Assembly (NCBI RefSeq): GCF_036320965.1
Contig: NC_092258.1
Location: 3,005,001 to 3,069,000, forward strand
DNA from: Panulirus ornatus
Lineage: Eukaryota; Arthropoda; Malacostraca; Decapoda; Palinuridae
Direction of reading: 5' to 3'
DNA length: 64,000 nucleotides
Numbering within the stretch: the first letter of the stretch is position 1; every line of letters starts with the position of its first letter. Positions 33,727 through 45,747 of this stretch are shown here, in pieces. A program made the translations under genes and the position numbers. The notes under the pieces are model-generated. The model ran no database searches. It was not told the DNA's origin and was given only the letters and a program-made list of their open reading frames with translations.

Positions 33727-33930
33727 AGTACGAAGGTACGACCCTTCGGTGTGATTGTTTGGGCTTTGACCTGACCCTAAAGGATCGGATCTAAGCCTAG
33801 GATGTCAGACCTAAAGCCCCCGTACCGTCGTGCTTAAAAGCCTGTACCGTCTGCTCAAAGGTCGTGCTATTGTGCACAAGGGGTCGAGTTACTTGCACTA
33901 GTATTGCGACCAACTGTGTGTCTCATCTGA
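33727..33930. repeat. Fold-back repeat with 21-bp iterons, copy 3 (degenerate)
   Basis: The left arm GAAGGTACGACCCTTCGG is followed by a centre with GGTGTGATTG and TGACCTGACCC, corresponding to the centre of copy 1, then inverse iterons (CCCGTACCGTCGTGCTTAAA, GTACCGTCTGCTCAAAGG) and the shared flank CCAACTGTGTGTCTCATCTG. Confidence 0.7.
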
Positions 33931-35104
33931 TAATCATTCTCGTGAATTAGCTTACTTGTGCTCCACTGTCCTTGAGATCTGCAGGCTTCCCCTCCCTTCC
34001 TCTCTTTCTAGAATCTAAAGACTCTAGACTGATTCGTTCATAACATTCCTCGGACACCAGAACAACAAGGAATTTACCGAGGAACACGCTTTTAATCGGT
34101 ACGCTAATCTCGTCCCGGACTAACCACAGACTGGGTAAACCCCCCACGAACAAAACTACGATCGCCGGCCATGGAGGAGGTCTTCGTGTGGAACCTCTGA
34201 CTAAAGCTGGTAATTAAGCAAAGTGTTGAGAACACACCGAGGGCAGGGTCGTACACAGCCTCAAGGTAACATTAGACATGCGTCTGCTTGTTGACTTGCG
34301 GGGTTCTGTGTCATTCCCTCTGACGTGTTCACTCCAAAGTCGACACATCTGTTTCCTGTCTCAACTAAACGTGCACAGAAACAAAAACACATTAACCGAA
34401 TCTTGCCTTACAAGATGGTGGCGACGATAGTGTACAGTTGTGCATGTTGCATGACTCTGCAACATTCATCCCGACTCCTGCAGAAGGCAACAGGACAACA
34501 ATGACTTAGTTATGACGATCGTGGAAAGCGGTTATTTCGCTGTGACTCTCGCAATGAATTTTAAGTGAGCTGGCCCGCTCACACCCGTTCCTCCAAAGGG
34601 TGTAAAACTGATATTGCGAGTTCACTCCAATCCGAGACTAATGGTCATCGTCCTTTCAGACAATAAGCAAGAGACGCGCCTGATGGCAGGCGACGTCGAA
34701 ATCCAGGGCGCCCGCCCGTACCGCTGCCGCCCACAACACCAGGGCGTCCTCACTAGTGGAACGGAGTACAGAACGAGGTACTGTCTAGCTAGCAACAGAA
34801 CTTGAGCTTGAGTTATCAGGCTGAGGAGGAGGAACTCTGAGAGGCAAAAGCAGTGTGTGTGTGTGTGTGTGTGTCAGTGCGACCAATGTTTACTCGGGAG
34901 CTACCACGCTGGGCTAGTCATCCTGTACCCTTTAGTTAGCAGTGCACACGGCTGGGTCAAACTCCTTCCCTCACCACAGCCCTCTCCCCTCTCCCCTCTC
35001 CACTCTCACCAGGACACGCCAGGTTTTTCTCGATTCATGTCCTGCCTGTCACGAATACTTCGCGTCTAAGTTTCTGGGTAAATACGTCTGGTGGCGCGTA
35101 GGGG

Positions 35105-35108
<4 letters not shown>
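33931..35108. other. Unassigned sequence
   Basis: Average-complexity DNA; (GT)11 at 34853-34874 and a CCCTCTCC patch near 34980-35000. Short frames only, none recognised. Confidence 0.45.

Positions 35109-35181
<73 letters not shown>
35109..35181. repeat. (GA)36 microsatellite
   Basis: Uninterrupted. Confidence 0.97.
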
Positions 35182-35182
<1 letters not shown>

Positions 35183-35559
35183 GACCTTCCACTAGCCTGG
35201 TCTCAGTGAGGCCTTAATGGGGTTCGACAGGATCTTATAGCCTAACTGGTTATCACGAATGTTATCTTCGGGTTTAAGGACACCTTGACCCGCTGCGCGA
35301 TAACGGAAGATAACAGCCATAACAGAGAGGTGATTTAGCACGTCGTCGGAAGTCGTCCACACATATATTGCTAATCCCGTGAGGCTCTGTGGGGGAACAC
35401 ATGCTTCGTGGCAGGATAAAAAGACAGACAGATGGAAGGACATGTACGACCCTGTGTGGGGATAGGCCAGGTGGGTCAGGTCGTTAGCGGTCGTTATTTA
35501 AGGTGGCTAACAAGGCCGGTTGCAGGAAGGGACTAGCGTGGAGCAGCAACGTCCTCCCT

Positions 35560-36015
35560 AACAAGGGGAGTAAAGTGGTGGTGAGGCAGGGGAGAGGAAG
35601 TACTGCTGTGGCAGCTGGAGCAGGAGGAAGGGGTTCCTCTGACCTGGCTGGCCACAAGGGAAAACACTCTAGCAGAACCAGGAGGAGGAGGAGGAGGAGG
35701 AGGAGGAGAAGGAGGAGGAGGAAGAGGAGGAGGATCAGGAGGGGGAAGAGGAGAAGGAAGAGGGGCAGGAGGAGGAGGGGAAGGAGACCAGCCACTCATG
35801 GTGGTGCAGAAGCAGGAGGGAGAGAGAGAAAGAGCTAGTCCTGCTGCAGTAGAAGCAGGAGGGGTCCATCTGACCAAGCTGGCCACGAGGGGAAGCAGGA
35901 GCAGAAGCAGGAGCAGCAGGAGGCCAGCCCCTCATGGTGGTGGTGAGGGGAGGGAGAGAGAGAGGGAGAGGGAGAGTGAGGGAGTGACGCCGGCGGCCGG
36001 CCAGCCAGCCAGCCA
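35560..36015. repeat. GGA/GCA-rich purine tract
   Basis: (AGG)9 near 35681-35709, then recurring GAAGCAGGAGCAG blocks and two copies of CCAGCC(A/C)CTCATGGTGGTG (35790, 35924). Multiple open frames on both strands arise from this composition; none looks like a gene. Confidence 0.75.
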
Positions 36016-36170
36016 GCAAGCCTCCCCTCTCAGAGCCTGGGGAAAACCCCTCCCTGCGAACACTGCACTTTTTGACGCTCTACACAAAACCCTTTTCAAT
36101 TGGCGTTTCTCTTAACTATTGCTTGATTTATTCGACGATTTTGGAAATACATTTCTGTATAAAAATACAT

Positions 36171-36209
36171 ACACACACACGTACACACACACACACACAC
36201 ACACGTATA

Positions 36210-36258
<49 letters not shown>
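36171..36258. repeat. (AC)n, interrupted
   Basis: AC with GTAC and GTATAG interruptions. Confidence 0.95.
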
Positions 36259-36260
<2 letters not shown>

Positions 36261-36547
36261 CCTGCAGTGCCCAGCCAGGTAATTGGTGCGGACCAGTCCC
36301 ATGATGGGGGAGCGATGGGGTGGTGGGGATGTGGTGTGAGGAGGGGGGAGATATAATGCCCAGGACGTTTGGGAGAATGGGGAAAGTGGGGGGGGGGGGC
36401 TGGAATCACGTGGGGGGAGGGAGGGAGGGAGGGGGCGTGATTCACGGTGTTGGGGTGTTGGTGTTGGTGGGGGGGGGGGTAATGAAAGTAGGGAGGGTGA
36501 AGCTACCAGAAGGCGTTGCGACCGATGACGTCTGACAGTGTCTCATA

Positions 36548-36706
36548 CTGATGATGGGCCACACTGAGGATGTCCATACTGATGATGGGCCACACTGAGG
36601 ACGGTCATGCTGATGATGGGCCACACTGAGGATGTCCATACTGATGATGGGCCACACTGAGGACGGTCACACTGATGATGGGCCACACTGAGGACGGTCA
36701 TACGGT
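36548..36706. repeat. 31-bp minisatellite, ~5 units
   Basis: CTGATGATGGGCCACACTGA + GGA(TGTCC/CGGTC)AT(A/G) repeats at 31-bp spacing (36548, 36579, and so on). Two subtypes (TGTCC and CGGTC) alternate. Confidence 0.9.
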
Positions 36707-36764
36707 GTCACTAGAAATACCACTGTCCGTAAATGATGCCTGGAATATTGGCACTGCTAGTGAC

Positions 36765-37050
36765 AGTGACGATGATGATGATGGTTATGGTTGTTGGTTG
36801 TAGCAGTGATGATGACCATGGTCGTGGCTGTGGTTGTAGCGGTGATGGTGATTGGCGTGGTTGTTGGTTGTAGCAGTGATGGTGATTGGCGTGGTTGTTG
36901 GTTGTAGCAGTGATGATGGCCATGGTCGTGGCTGTGGTTGTAGCAGTGATGGTGATTGGCGTGGTTGCTGGTTGTAGCAGTGATGATGGTGGAAGTGGAT
37001 GTGGTTGTAGCAACGATGATGATGATGATGATGATGATGATAGTGGCAAA
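36765..37050. repeat. Cryptic GTGATGATGG / GGTTGTAGCAGTGATGG repeat
   Basis: Blocks GGTTGTAGCAGTGATGGTGA and CATGGTCGTGGCTGTGGTTG repeat in mixed order at 34-42 bp, then grade into (GAT)n at 37012-37040. Confidence 0.75.
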
Positions 37051-37118
37051 TGGTTGTAGCAAAAATGAAGATGATGACGCCCGTGGTTGTGAAAGTGATG
37101 GTGTCCCACAGTACTTTC

Positions 37119-37121
<3 letters not shown>

Positions 37122-37181
<60 letters not shown>
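37122..37181. repeat. (GA)30 microsatellite
   Basis: Uninterrupted. Confidence 0.97.
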
Positions 37182-37182
<1 letters not shown>

Positions 37183-37700
37183 CTAAGCTGACGCCACTCT
37201 CCCTAATTGAAACCTCTCACAGTAAGGTATAGGCCTACGTCATCTGCCCCGTTCCACCTTCACCCATCGCTCACACGTCCCATAAAACAATCACAATATG
37301 ATCATTCAAACTTCCCTTTCTCTCTCTCTCTCTGAAAAAAAAAATCACTCAAAACATGAATAAAAATAAAAGGATACAAAACTACTGACCGTAAAGATAA
37401 TTAATAAGAGTATCTCAAAAGAGTCTAAAAAAAATTAAGAAAATAAATTCAGATGAAAAACAGTTCAAAATGCTCTACACATGATAATTTCTTTGAAAAA
37501 AAAGAAAGGAGTGGATTCGTAGATTATATTTAATCTCGCCCTGCAGTGACCCCCCTCCCCCGACCGGCGCTCAAATCATAATTAGAATTTCTATAGCACG
37601 TACTACATAACCAACCTCTTACCTTTATTCACCTCCTTGTCACTCGTAACTGGTTATCTGTATCGGTAGGGAACACACACACACACACACAGACACACCC

Positions 37701-37703
<3 letters not shown>
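37182..37703. other. Unassigned A-rich sequence
   Basis: CT at 37319-37333, poly-A patches, a C-rich patch at 37551-37563 and (AC)10 at 37673-37690. No gene. Confidence 0.45.

Positions 37704-37791
<88 letters not shown>
37704..37791. repeat. (GA)43 microsatellite
   Basis: A short (AC)10 lies just before, at 37673-37698. Confidence 0.97.
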
Positions 37792-37793
<2 letters not shown>

Positions 37794-38052
37794 TTTGAAT
37801 CACCTAGAGGAAATGATCAATTACCTTAAAGAATGACAAGTGAAGGAAAATTATTAAACTGCTGTAACATATATATGTATGAAAAGAATAGAAAATGTAA
37901 GAGCGGGTGCCTGGTGCCTGAAGTGCTGGGGTCCGGTTGGAAAATAATACGTGATGTTTCCAACCCCCGTCTCCCCCCCCCCCCTCACCCCCTCCTCCTC
38001 TTCCCACCAACTCTTAATAATATAAATCTTTGTAATGAGTCCAGCATGGGAG

Positions 38053-38055
<3 letters not shown>

Positions 38056-38138
<83 letters not shown>
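38056..38138. repeat. (GA)41 microsatellite
   Basis: Uninterrupted. Confidence 0.97.
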
Positions 38139-38315
38139 AGTGGAGAAACCACCAGTAGTGGCAAAATGGAGGTGGGTTGAGAGACTGGCGGTAACAGAGA
38201 ATGGGGATGGGTATGGAGATGTGCCAACACAAAGAGGCCATGATCATAGCAGCCATTAATGAAGGTGGATGGAGACGTCAAAGGAAAAACAAAGTAACAC
38301 AGAAGACAACAGACA

Positions 38316-38450
38316 TGGCAGCAGAGAAAGCAACAGAGAGGGGCAGCAGAGAAAGCAACAGAGAGGGGCAACAGAGAAGCAAAAGAGAGGGGCAGTAGAG
38401 AAGGCAACAGAGAGGGGCAGCAGAGAAGGCAACAGAGAGGGGAAGCAGAT
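38316..38450. repeat. 26-bp purine-rich minisatellite, ~5 units
   Basis: GCAGCAGAGAAAGCAACAGA + GAGGGG recurs with small changes. The 26-bp length is not a multiple of three, so the frame changes between units. Confidence 0.85.
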
Positions 38451-38649
38451 AGGGATATGAATAAAACAACCTAGATAACAAGAAACTGGACAAAGAAACA
38501 AGGCAAAAGAACGGCACAGAAACTGAAGTTGCACCCACGCCAACAGAAGGAACCAGATTAGTTTACCCAACCGAGGGACACAGACGGACACAGAAAGCTG
38601 CAGAGGAAAGGACATGGGCATCAGAAAGTGTTCCAGAGGAGGACACAAC

Positions 38650-38719
38650 GAAGAAGAAGAAGAAGAAGAAGAAGAAGAAGAAGAAGAAGAAGAAGAAGAA
38701 GAAGGAAGGAAGGAAGGAA
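38650..38719. repeat. (GAA)18(GGAA)4
   Basis: GAA to 38703 then GGAA. All-purine on this strand. Confidence 0.97.
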
Positions 38720-38973
38720 TCCTACACATACCAATGATCGAGGAGGTTACATTCTATGCCCATCATGGAAGTCCCTCACACGTATTTACGATCATAAGAT
38801 CGAGGAGGAAGAAGAGGAAGGGAGTGGGGTATGAAAGTGTCGCTTGAAAGAGAGTAAACCGTCGCCAGTCAAACGCTGCTGTTTACTGTATCAAAGACTT
38901 GGTTGGTAGTGGAGGAGGGACGGCCAGGGAGAGCGAGAGAAAGGTGTCTATCCCAAGGTTTCAAGCAAATCTA

Positions 38974-39178
<205 letters not shown>

Positions 39179-39630
39179 TCTGTACGGCTCGTGCCACTTG
39201 GCGACGGGTGAGGGGAAGGCCTCCTCTCTCTCCTCCTCCTCCTCCTCGTCTGCCATAGTCCTCCTTGACAAGTAGTGGTAATAAAACGCTGGCTATATTA
39301 CACTGCTTTCTTTTGCAGTATCCAACACCCAGATGAGTTCCATGATCATATTAGGCCAGAGGGTCGTAGCCCTCCAGCTCCCAGGAGGGGCGGCGGAGGA
39401 CCCTTCTGGCCCACAGGTGTAAGAGCGAGTGTGTCCCGCGACGCGGGCGTGGGGGATGCGCTTGCAATACATTGCGTCTATAGAGTGATCTACCCCCCCT
39501 CCGCTCGAATCTGTCGGGCGGTGACCGTACAAATCGATTTTTTTTTTTATAATCTAAGAGTTCCGTTGCTTTACGGTTTTTTCTCTCTCTATTTAGTCGC
39601 GACTGATGCGGACGGCGGCGGCGGAGTGGG

Positions 39631-39631
<1 letters not shown>
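39179..39631 (+). other. Stretch holding a weak candidate exon (39319-39416)
   Basis: A strong acceptor (CTGCTTTCTTTTGCAG|, after 39318) is followed by an open stretch reading IQHPDEFHDHIRPEGRSPPA and on, ending at CACAG|GTGTAAG or CACAGGT|GTAAGAG. The frame stays open beyond the donor and the opposite strand is open too, so only the splice signals support it. No domain is recognised. Confidence 0.22.

Positions 39632-39674
<43 letters not shown>
39632..39674. repeat. (CT)21 microsatellite
   Basis: Uninterrupted. Confidence 0.97.
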
Positions 39675-39676
<2 letters not shown>

Positions 39677-40399
39677 GTATATATGTATATATGGCTCCTC
39701 CTGACTCCTCGTTACACTGGACTGGATCTCAAGAACTTGAGGCTCGGACGCCACCACCACATGCACACCCTGACATCGGCCTCACCACCCACCCCTCGCA
39801 AGGTAGCAACGTCACGCACACCGCAGATTTTCGACATCAGAAGAAGAAAAAAAAAAAATAGAAAATAAAAAAAGTGAGTGAAGAATAGGACGACGTCGAG
39901 GCGGTGGTGATGGTGGCTGGGGTGGGAGGGGAAAGGGGGGAGGGAGGGAGGGAGGGAGGGGAGAGGAAAGGGGAGACGGCTGGGGAGCAGAGGGCAGTAG
40001 CCTGGGGATCAGCGTGCAACATTTCCCTCCCGTGGGCTCCTGAGGCCTTTCATTGCCAGCCCAACTTGCACCAAACAACCCCTTGGAAAAAGGGGGGAGA
40101 GAAAAAGCCCTGATTAAACCCACTAAGTATTGACTAATCATGGGCAGCTCAGCAACCGCGTCACCTTCCCCCAAGCCAGCAGCCTCCACACCCCTGGAGA
40201 TGGAACACAAATGAATCTGAGGAACAGACAGGCGAGTCCACTGACAAGCGTGATGGGTCGATATGGTATACTATGATTAGTGAAGTTCTTTACTCTGTAC
40301 TGTATAATGATATCTTCCCCTCCCAACCATCCATTCCCTCCCCATCCTGGGGAAAGACTTGGTCTGGGTTACAGCTGGGGGTGGAGGGTTGAGGAGAGG

Positions 40400-40400
<1 letters not shown>

Positions 40401-40493
<93 letters not shown>
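40401..40493. repeat. (GA)46 microsatellite
   Basis: Uninterrupted. Confidence 0.97.
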
Positions 40494-40495
<2 letters not shown>

Positions 40496-40689
40496 CATAC
40501 ACGGGATGGGTACAAAGGAAGTACAGCAAATGGTTCATGTTTCTGTCCAGTGTTTCAATGGACGGATCTCCTGGCCACTTGCTCTTGAGAGGAAGGAAAG
40601 GAAACGTTCTTGAAACACAGAGTTTCAATAAGTCCGAAAAGAAAGACAGCAGACACATCACACACTGTTCGCATTATGAGCTGCAAGTC

Positions 40690-40945
40690 TGATGTTCCAA
40701 TATAAATCGGCGATTCAATTTATGTGTGATCTGCAAGACTGAAAGTATGTGTGATTAACAGGACTGAATGTATATATAATCAATAAGAACGAAGACATAT
40801 GTCACCAAGAGAACTGAATGTATATGAGATCCCCAGGCCTGAATGTATATGTAATTAACAAGACTGAGTGTATGTGTGATCAACAAGACCGAATGTATAT
40901 ACACATAAGTGATTAATAAGACTGACTGCATACGCAAACAAAACG
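40690..40945. repeat. Degenerate ~25-30-bp repeat, CAAGACTGAATGTATATGTG
   Basis: About nine diverged units share AACAAGACTGAATGTATATG(T)GAT at 40681-40940. Confidence 0.7.
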
Positions 40946-41364
40946 TTTCTCACCGTCCCTGATATCATTTCTATTAAAAGAGGACTCCAACAGAAGATTG
41001 AAATACATTAACAATCACCTTCAAAACAACATAGGAATTTTTTTTGGCTCGTGGTATATAAATGACCAGAGTGGAGAGCACAGAATCAAAGGGCATCGAA
41101 GTCATACCAATCAACCTGTTCCTCTAAGCCTACCACACAACACCGAGGCCCCCCCGTCAAATGACAGCGTTAGCCACAAAGAGACTAAGTAATGGTATAT
41201 TGGAAACCGTTGGCGCCCTTCTTAACCTGAGAGTTAAGAGGATCCATCCACATCCCCCTCCCCCCATAACACCACTACCACCACCACGCCCACTGGAAGG
41301 GAGGGGGAAAGGGTAAGGTGGGCGTACAGATTGAGAGGGTGGGTGGTTACGCCTTCACGCATGC

Positions 41365-41366
<2 letters not shown>

Positions 41367-41446
<80 letters not shown>
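41367..41446. repeat. (GA)40 microsatellite
   Basis: Lies 40 bp before fold-back copy 2. Confidence 0.97.
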
Positions 41447-41449
<3 letters not shown>

Positions 41450-41484
41450 CAATGTAATTCAAGAACTTGAACCCGACAGCACAA

Positions 41485-41755
41485 TCCTCGAGCACGACGG
41501 TACACTTCAGGGTCAAGTGGAAGGTCAAGCAATCAATAATACCCAAAGATCGTGCCGTCGTGCGCAGGGGTCGTGCTCAAGAGTCGTACCGTCGTGTTCA
41601 AGGATCGAACCGTCGCGTTCAAGGATCGTACCGTCGTGTTCAAGGATCGTACCGTCGTGTTCAAGGGTCGTACCGTCGTGTTCAAGGGTCGTACCGTCGT
41701 GCTCAAGGATCGTACCGTCGTGTTCAAGGATCGTGCCGTCGCGTTCACATCAGCC
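41485..41755. repeat. Fold-back repeat with 21-bp iterons, copy 2 (expanded right arm)
   Basis: There is one left-arm iteron (GAGCACGACGGTAC, 41489-41503) and a short centre. The right arm from 41547 holds nine to ten inverse iterons (TCGTACCGTCGTGTTCAAGG, 21-bp period, mostly one or two substitutions apart). The unit is the reverse complement of that in copy 1. Because 21 is a multiple of three, both strands read open across it (repeated CRRVQGSYRR or TVVFKDR text); this is a repeat artefact. Confidence 0.82.
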
Positions 41756-41800
41756 TGTTCTAACTTAGGTTTAGCACGCAAGCGCAGTCGCTACTGATAG

Positions 41801-41804
<4 letters not shown>

Positions 41805-41854
<50 letters not shown>
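41805..41854. repeat. (GT)25 microsatellite
   Basis: Lies 50 bp after fold-back copy 2. Confidence 0.97.
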
Positions 41855-41858
<4 letters not shown>

Positions 41859-42116
41859 CAATCTGTAATGGGGCATCAGTTGGGAGGGACGAGGGTGACG
41901 TAGCCTAGGGTACATTTGATACCAACCAACCGTACTATTTTTTCTTTTTTTTTATCATCTGCTTCATATATTTCTAAGAAACTCCCTCATACTTATCTTT
42001 CCATCCTCCTCGTCCTTCTCTTTATTCTCCCTCTCATTAAATTCTCTCTCTCTCTTTTCCTCTCATGCCTCTCTTTATCTTGTCCTCTTGTCCGTGTTTT
42101 ATTCCTCCTTCCACCT

Positions 42117-42120
<4 letters not shown>

Positions 42121-42170
<50 letters not shown>
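42121..42170. repeat. (TC)25 microsatellite
   Basis: Ends a pyrimidine-rich stretch from 41940. Confidence 0.97.
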
Positions 42171-42173
<3 letters not shown>

Positions 42174-42289
42174 CACAGACACGGAAAGCACCTGCCACAC
42201 TATGTTCGGGCTAGCATACACGATCAAATGTCAGGCATCTAATTTGCATTAAGTTTAAACTGGGCGTCGCCCGTTCATCGTTAACTGGA

Positions 42290-42560
42290 ATTGACCCCGC
42301 GATAGGTCGATATGGCAGCCAGTTCCACAGTCCTCTGCCTAATCTTCAAGCTGAGGACGACCAATCCGAAGTCTTCCATCCCAATCTTTGGCTCACCAAT
42401 CCCATTTCTCGGCTCGTCGACATAGCTGTCGGTCATCCACAATCCATATGGCAACCATTCCATATTCCACTGCCTAATCGATGAGAAACTTTCCCACAAT
42501 CAACTACCCAATCTTTGGCTGGTCAGTGTGGCATTCACAATCCACTGCCTAATCTCTGGC
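42290..42560. repeat. Degenerate ~41-bp repeat, CCACTGCCTAATCTTTGGCT
   Basis: Units such as CCACTGCCTAATCTCTGGCT + GGTCA, with CACAATCC, recur from 42330 to 42560. The last two or three are the clearest. Confidence 0.6.
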
Positions 42561-43520
42561 TGGTCACTCTGACTCACTCGAATCGTTCTGGTCATTATAA
42601 GACTTACTTTTGTTTTTTGTTTCTGCAAAATCTTGGATCATCTAAGCTGTGACTATTGAGAGATGGAAAAATATCACAGGTTCGACACTTCAACTAAATT
42701 ATCATAGCAATGAATTCAAGTCGTTTAATGTAGAAAAAGCCGACAGAATCAATACTGGATAAGAAGTACATCCTCTTTATGAGGCTTTCAACTTAAAGGA
42801 ACTTAACCCCACCAACTTGCAATACATAACGTCTAATGCAAAAAAATATTTCGAACTTGTGGTCTGAGCTAAGCCAACACACAGCGCCGCCAGAAGTCTT
42901 GAAAATGTAATTACTCGTGGCAACCAAAGTCACTGTGGGAAACGTGGACGAACAGATAGAAAACAGATGGCTCGTTCCCTCTCCCTAGTTAGAGTATAAC
43001 AATAGCGTAAAAAAACAAATCATTGTTGATTTATAAATGGGTCTGAACGTTTGAAAAAAAAAATAATCGTGATCACTCACATTAATATTCCACACGAGTA
43101 ACAGAGAAACAACATATAACTTAAAGATGAACACTGAAGAAAAAAGACACCGGATAAGAAACCTTTCAAACGTTCAAAGTTCAAACATCTTTACATTCAC
43201 ACTTGGTATTTGAATACTTGAAGCATCGCACCTTGAATATAAAGGCCTTTACCTTCTCACCTCGGGGAAGACACGAAAACATCAACAAAAAATTTAGGAA
43301 AATAATGAAAGATTAAATCAAAAGCTCCACACAGGTCCTCCATCTTTCGTGACCAAGCAGGACGAGCAGGAAGACTGGTAAAACTCGACTCATATTGACG
43401 TTTTATTGGGTCAACCTCGCCTCATATTATACCCAGTTCATATTGGATATTCCATTAACCTTAATTCAGAGGCTGACCTTTACTTAAGGGGGAAAAGAGG
43501 GGGGGATGGTGGGAGAAGGA

Positions 43521-43524
<4 letters not shown>
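42561..43524. other. Unassigned AT-rich sequence
   Basis: The longest stretch of ordinary-complexity, stop-rich DNA in the window; poly-A runs at 42840 and 43054. No features seen. Confidence 0.5.

Positions 43525-43594
<70 letters not shown>
43525..43594. repeat. (GA)35 microsatellite
   Basis: Uninterrupted. Confidence 0.97.
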
Positions 43595-43596
<2 letters not shown>

Positions 43597-43828
43597 TTCC
43601 CGAACAACGCCCTTTTCATGCCCCTCCATCCACCCCGCTTTTGTATAAGGAAGGAGACGGCATTTGCCTGTTGCCATGGGAACTTGAGTGTAGCGGGTTG
43701 ATATAATGGAGCAAGACAGAGGCGTATAGATTAACTTCGGGTCCGCTTCGTTGTTTGGGAGCTATTCGAGGTCCTCTGAGAGAGAGAGAGTCACTTGCTC
43801 GTGAGATAATATCGATACACTCTGTTTT

Positions 43829-43829
<1 letters not shown>

Positions 43830-43867
<38 letters not shown>
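43830..43867. repeat. (TG)19 microsatellite
   Basis: A G/A-rich tract with short (GA)n follows at 43917-44080. Confidence 0.96.
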
Positions 43868-43868
<1 letters not shown>

Positions 43869-44195
43869 TACGACACTCACAGGGTGTGTGGGATTGACGA
43901 GGGACGAAGGGATAGGGTGAGGGAGAGGGAGAGAGAGAGAGAGAGAGAGTGGGAGAAAGAAGGGAATAGTAGAGGGAGAGAAGGGGGTGAGCGAGGGAGA
44001 GAGGGGGGGAGGTTAGTATGAATAAAGAGTAAATGGGGGGGAGGGAGGGAGGGGAGGGGAGGGGAGGGGGTTAGGGGATGGAAAGTGGGATCGGAGAGTC
44101 AACAGAAGAGACTCCTAAATTCCGGTAATTGGACAGTGTGGTCGGCAACACACGCTTGCTGCTGCCTCCCGGAAAAGGCTGTTTGCTCCTGATAA

Positions 44196-44198
<3 letters not shown>

Positions 44199-44267
<69 letters not shown>
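44199..44267. repeat. (TC)34 microsatellite
   Basis: Followed 40 bp later by a (GA)7 run and poly-A, so a hairpin is possible. Confidence 0.97.
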
Positions 44268-44268
<1 letters not shown>

Positions 44269-45177
44269 ATTTCACAGAAAAAAAATAGAAATAAAAAGAA
44301 GCGCAGAGAGAGAGAGAGAGGAGGAGGGAAAAAAAAAAAAAAGAGGAGCCCAGCAGAGCTGAACACGGAGAACATGCCTTAGCCTCCGCCGAGACCAAAC
44401 GCGGCCGCCCGGCCTCACCATGTCGGGAGCGACCCCTAAATTAAGCAGTTGAACTCAGTTTGCAGCGTAATTAAAGCGAAAACAAATTTTGGCCCCGGTC
44501 AGCGGTCGGGACACTGGACAAACACATCCGCAAAGTCCACACACGCAGGAGCCAGCGATCTCCTCCTCTCGCAACGACGCTGAGTGACCATACAAACAAG
44601 ACAGCATCTTTAATTTGCCCAAGATGAGCCCAGGCAAACATTCATGTGCCACTAAAGCCAATCTAACTAATGCTTGCGTACACAGAATCCCTGGCACGAG
44701 GGGCCTCCCTTGGAGTGGGAGCAAACTCACCGACGGATGGCCTGCCTCACTACCCGTTTATCAAGACAATCCAGCCCGGCGGTGGAAGATGTCAACAGTA
44801 TAATGGTGAGTCCTCAACAAACCAACCTTCCTCCTCCCTCCTCCCCTCCACACAAGCCACCACTTTTCGAGCCTCAAGTGCCACACACCACCACCCCCCC
44901 ACCACCACCGCCGCCTCCCGCCACCACCTCCTCTGCTGATGGAATAAGTTACAATCAATCTCATAAGAACGCATGTGGGTGTTTTTTTTTTGTTGTTTTT
45001 TTGCCTTTTTTTTTTAACTCAACCTCGATGACCGCAGCGGAGGAGGAGGAGGAGGAGGAAAGAAGTGCATTCCCTTGAGGACAAATGGTAAAATCTGGTC
45101 CAATTTTGTCTCAGAAGTGTTCTTTACACATTTTGAGATTTTATCACATATTCTCAAGTAAACGTTACCTGTCGAAA

Positions 45178-45179
<2 letters not shown>
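44268..45179 (+). other. Stretch holding a weak candidate exon (44686-44805)
   Basis: A 120-bp phase-0 open segment lies between TACACAG| (44685, with CTAAC/CTAAT upstream) and |GTGAGTCC (44806). It reads NPWHEGPPLEWEQTHRRMAC... ending VEDVNSIM. All three plus frames are open here, so the evidence is thin. C/CAC-rich sequence follows at 44815-44935, poly-T at 44979-45016 and (GGA)7 at 45040-45058. Confidence 0.2.

Positions 45180-45237
<58 letters not shown>
45180..45237. repeat. (AT)28 microsatellite
   Basis: Uninterrupted. Confidence 0.97.
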
Positions 45238-45242
<5 letters not shown>

Positions 45243-45525
45243 AATTGAATAAGGCTACAGACCTGTTTAGAGTTTACTTAATATTTCCTATAATGCCTGT
45301 AATACACGAGTGCACAGGAACACTGAAAACTTGTACGTAATAAGGTCATTACCGAAGCCAGAGTGATACGGACACGGACACGTGCCGGGTCTGATTTCCC
45401 AAGGCCTGACGGGTACGGACACAAACACGTGCCGGGCGTGGTTTCGGACGCCTCGCGTTGCACGCGCAAAAGTGAATAGTCGAGCGAACTGGTGATGATC
45501 ACCTGGTGGGGTGTGGCACCTGGCT

Positions 45526-45529
<4 letters not shown>

Positions 45530-45571
<42 letters not shown>
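45530..45571. repeat. (GT)21 microsatellite
   Basis: Lies after a two-copy ~46-bp repeat (CGGACAC...CACGTGCCGGG) at 45365-45455. Confidence 0.96.
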
Positions 45572-45573
<2 letters not shown>

Positions 45574-45662
45574 TCTGATAATGTTGCAGTTGTCCTTCTT
45601 TTGGAAAATAAAAGAAATACGATAAAAGAGTAAGCCTATCAACCATACGATTTGATATGCTG

Positions 45663-45668
<6 letters not shown>

Positions 45669-45746
<78 letters not shown>
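45669..45746. repeat. (GA)39 microsatellite
   Basis: Uninterrupted. Confidence 0.97.

Positions 45747-45747
<1 letters not shown>

Noticed and set aside
35484..35886. Leu/Pro- or Arg-rich frames of 100+ codons
   Set aside because: Direct translation of a GGA/GCA purine tract; open on both strands in several frames.
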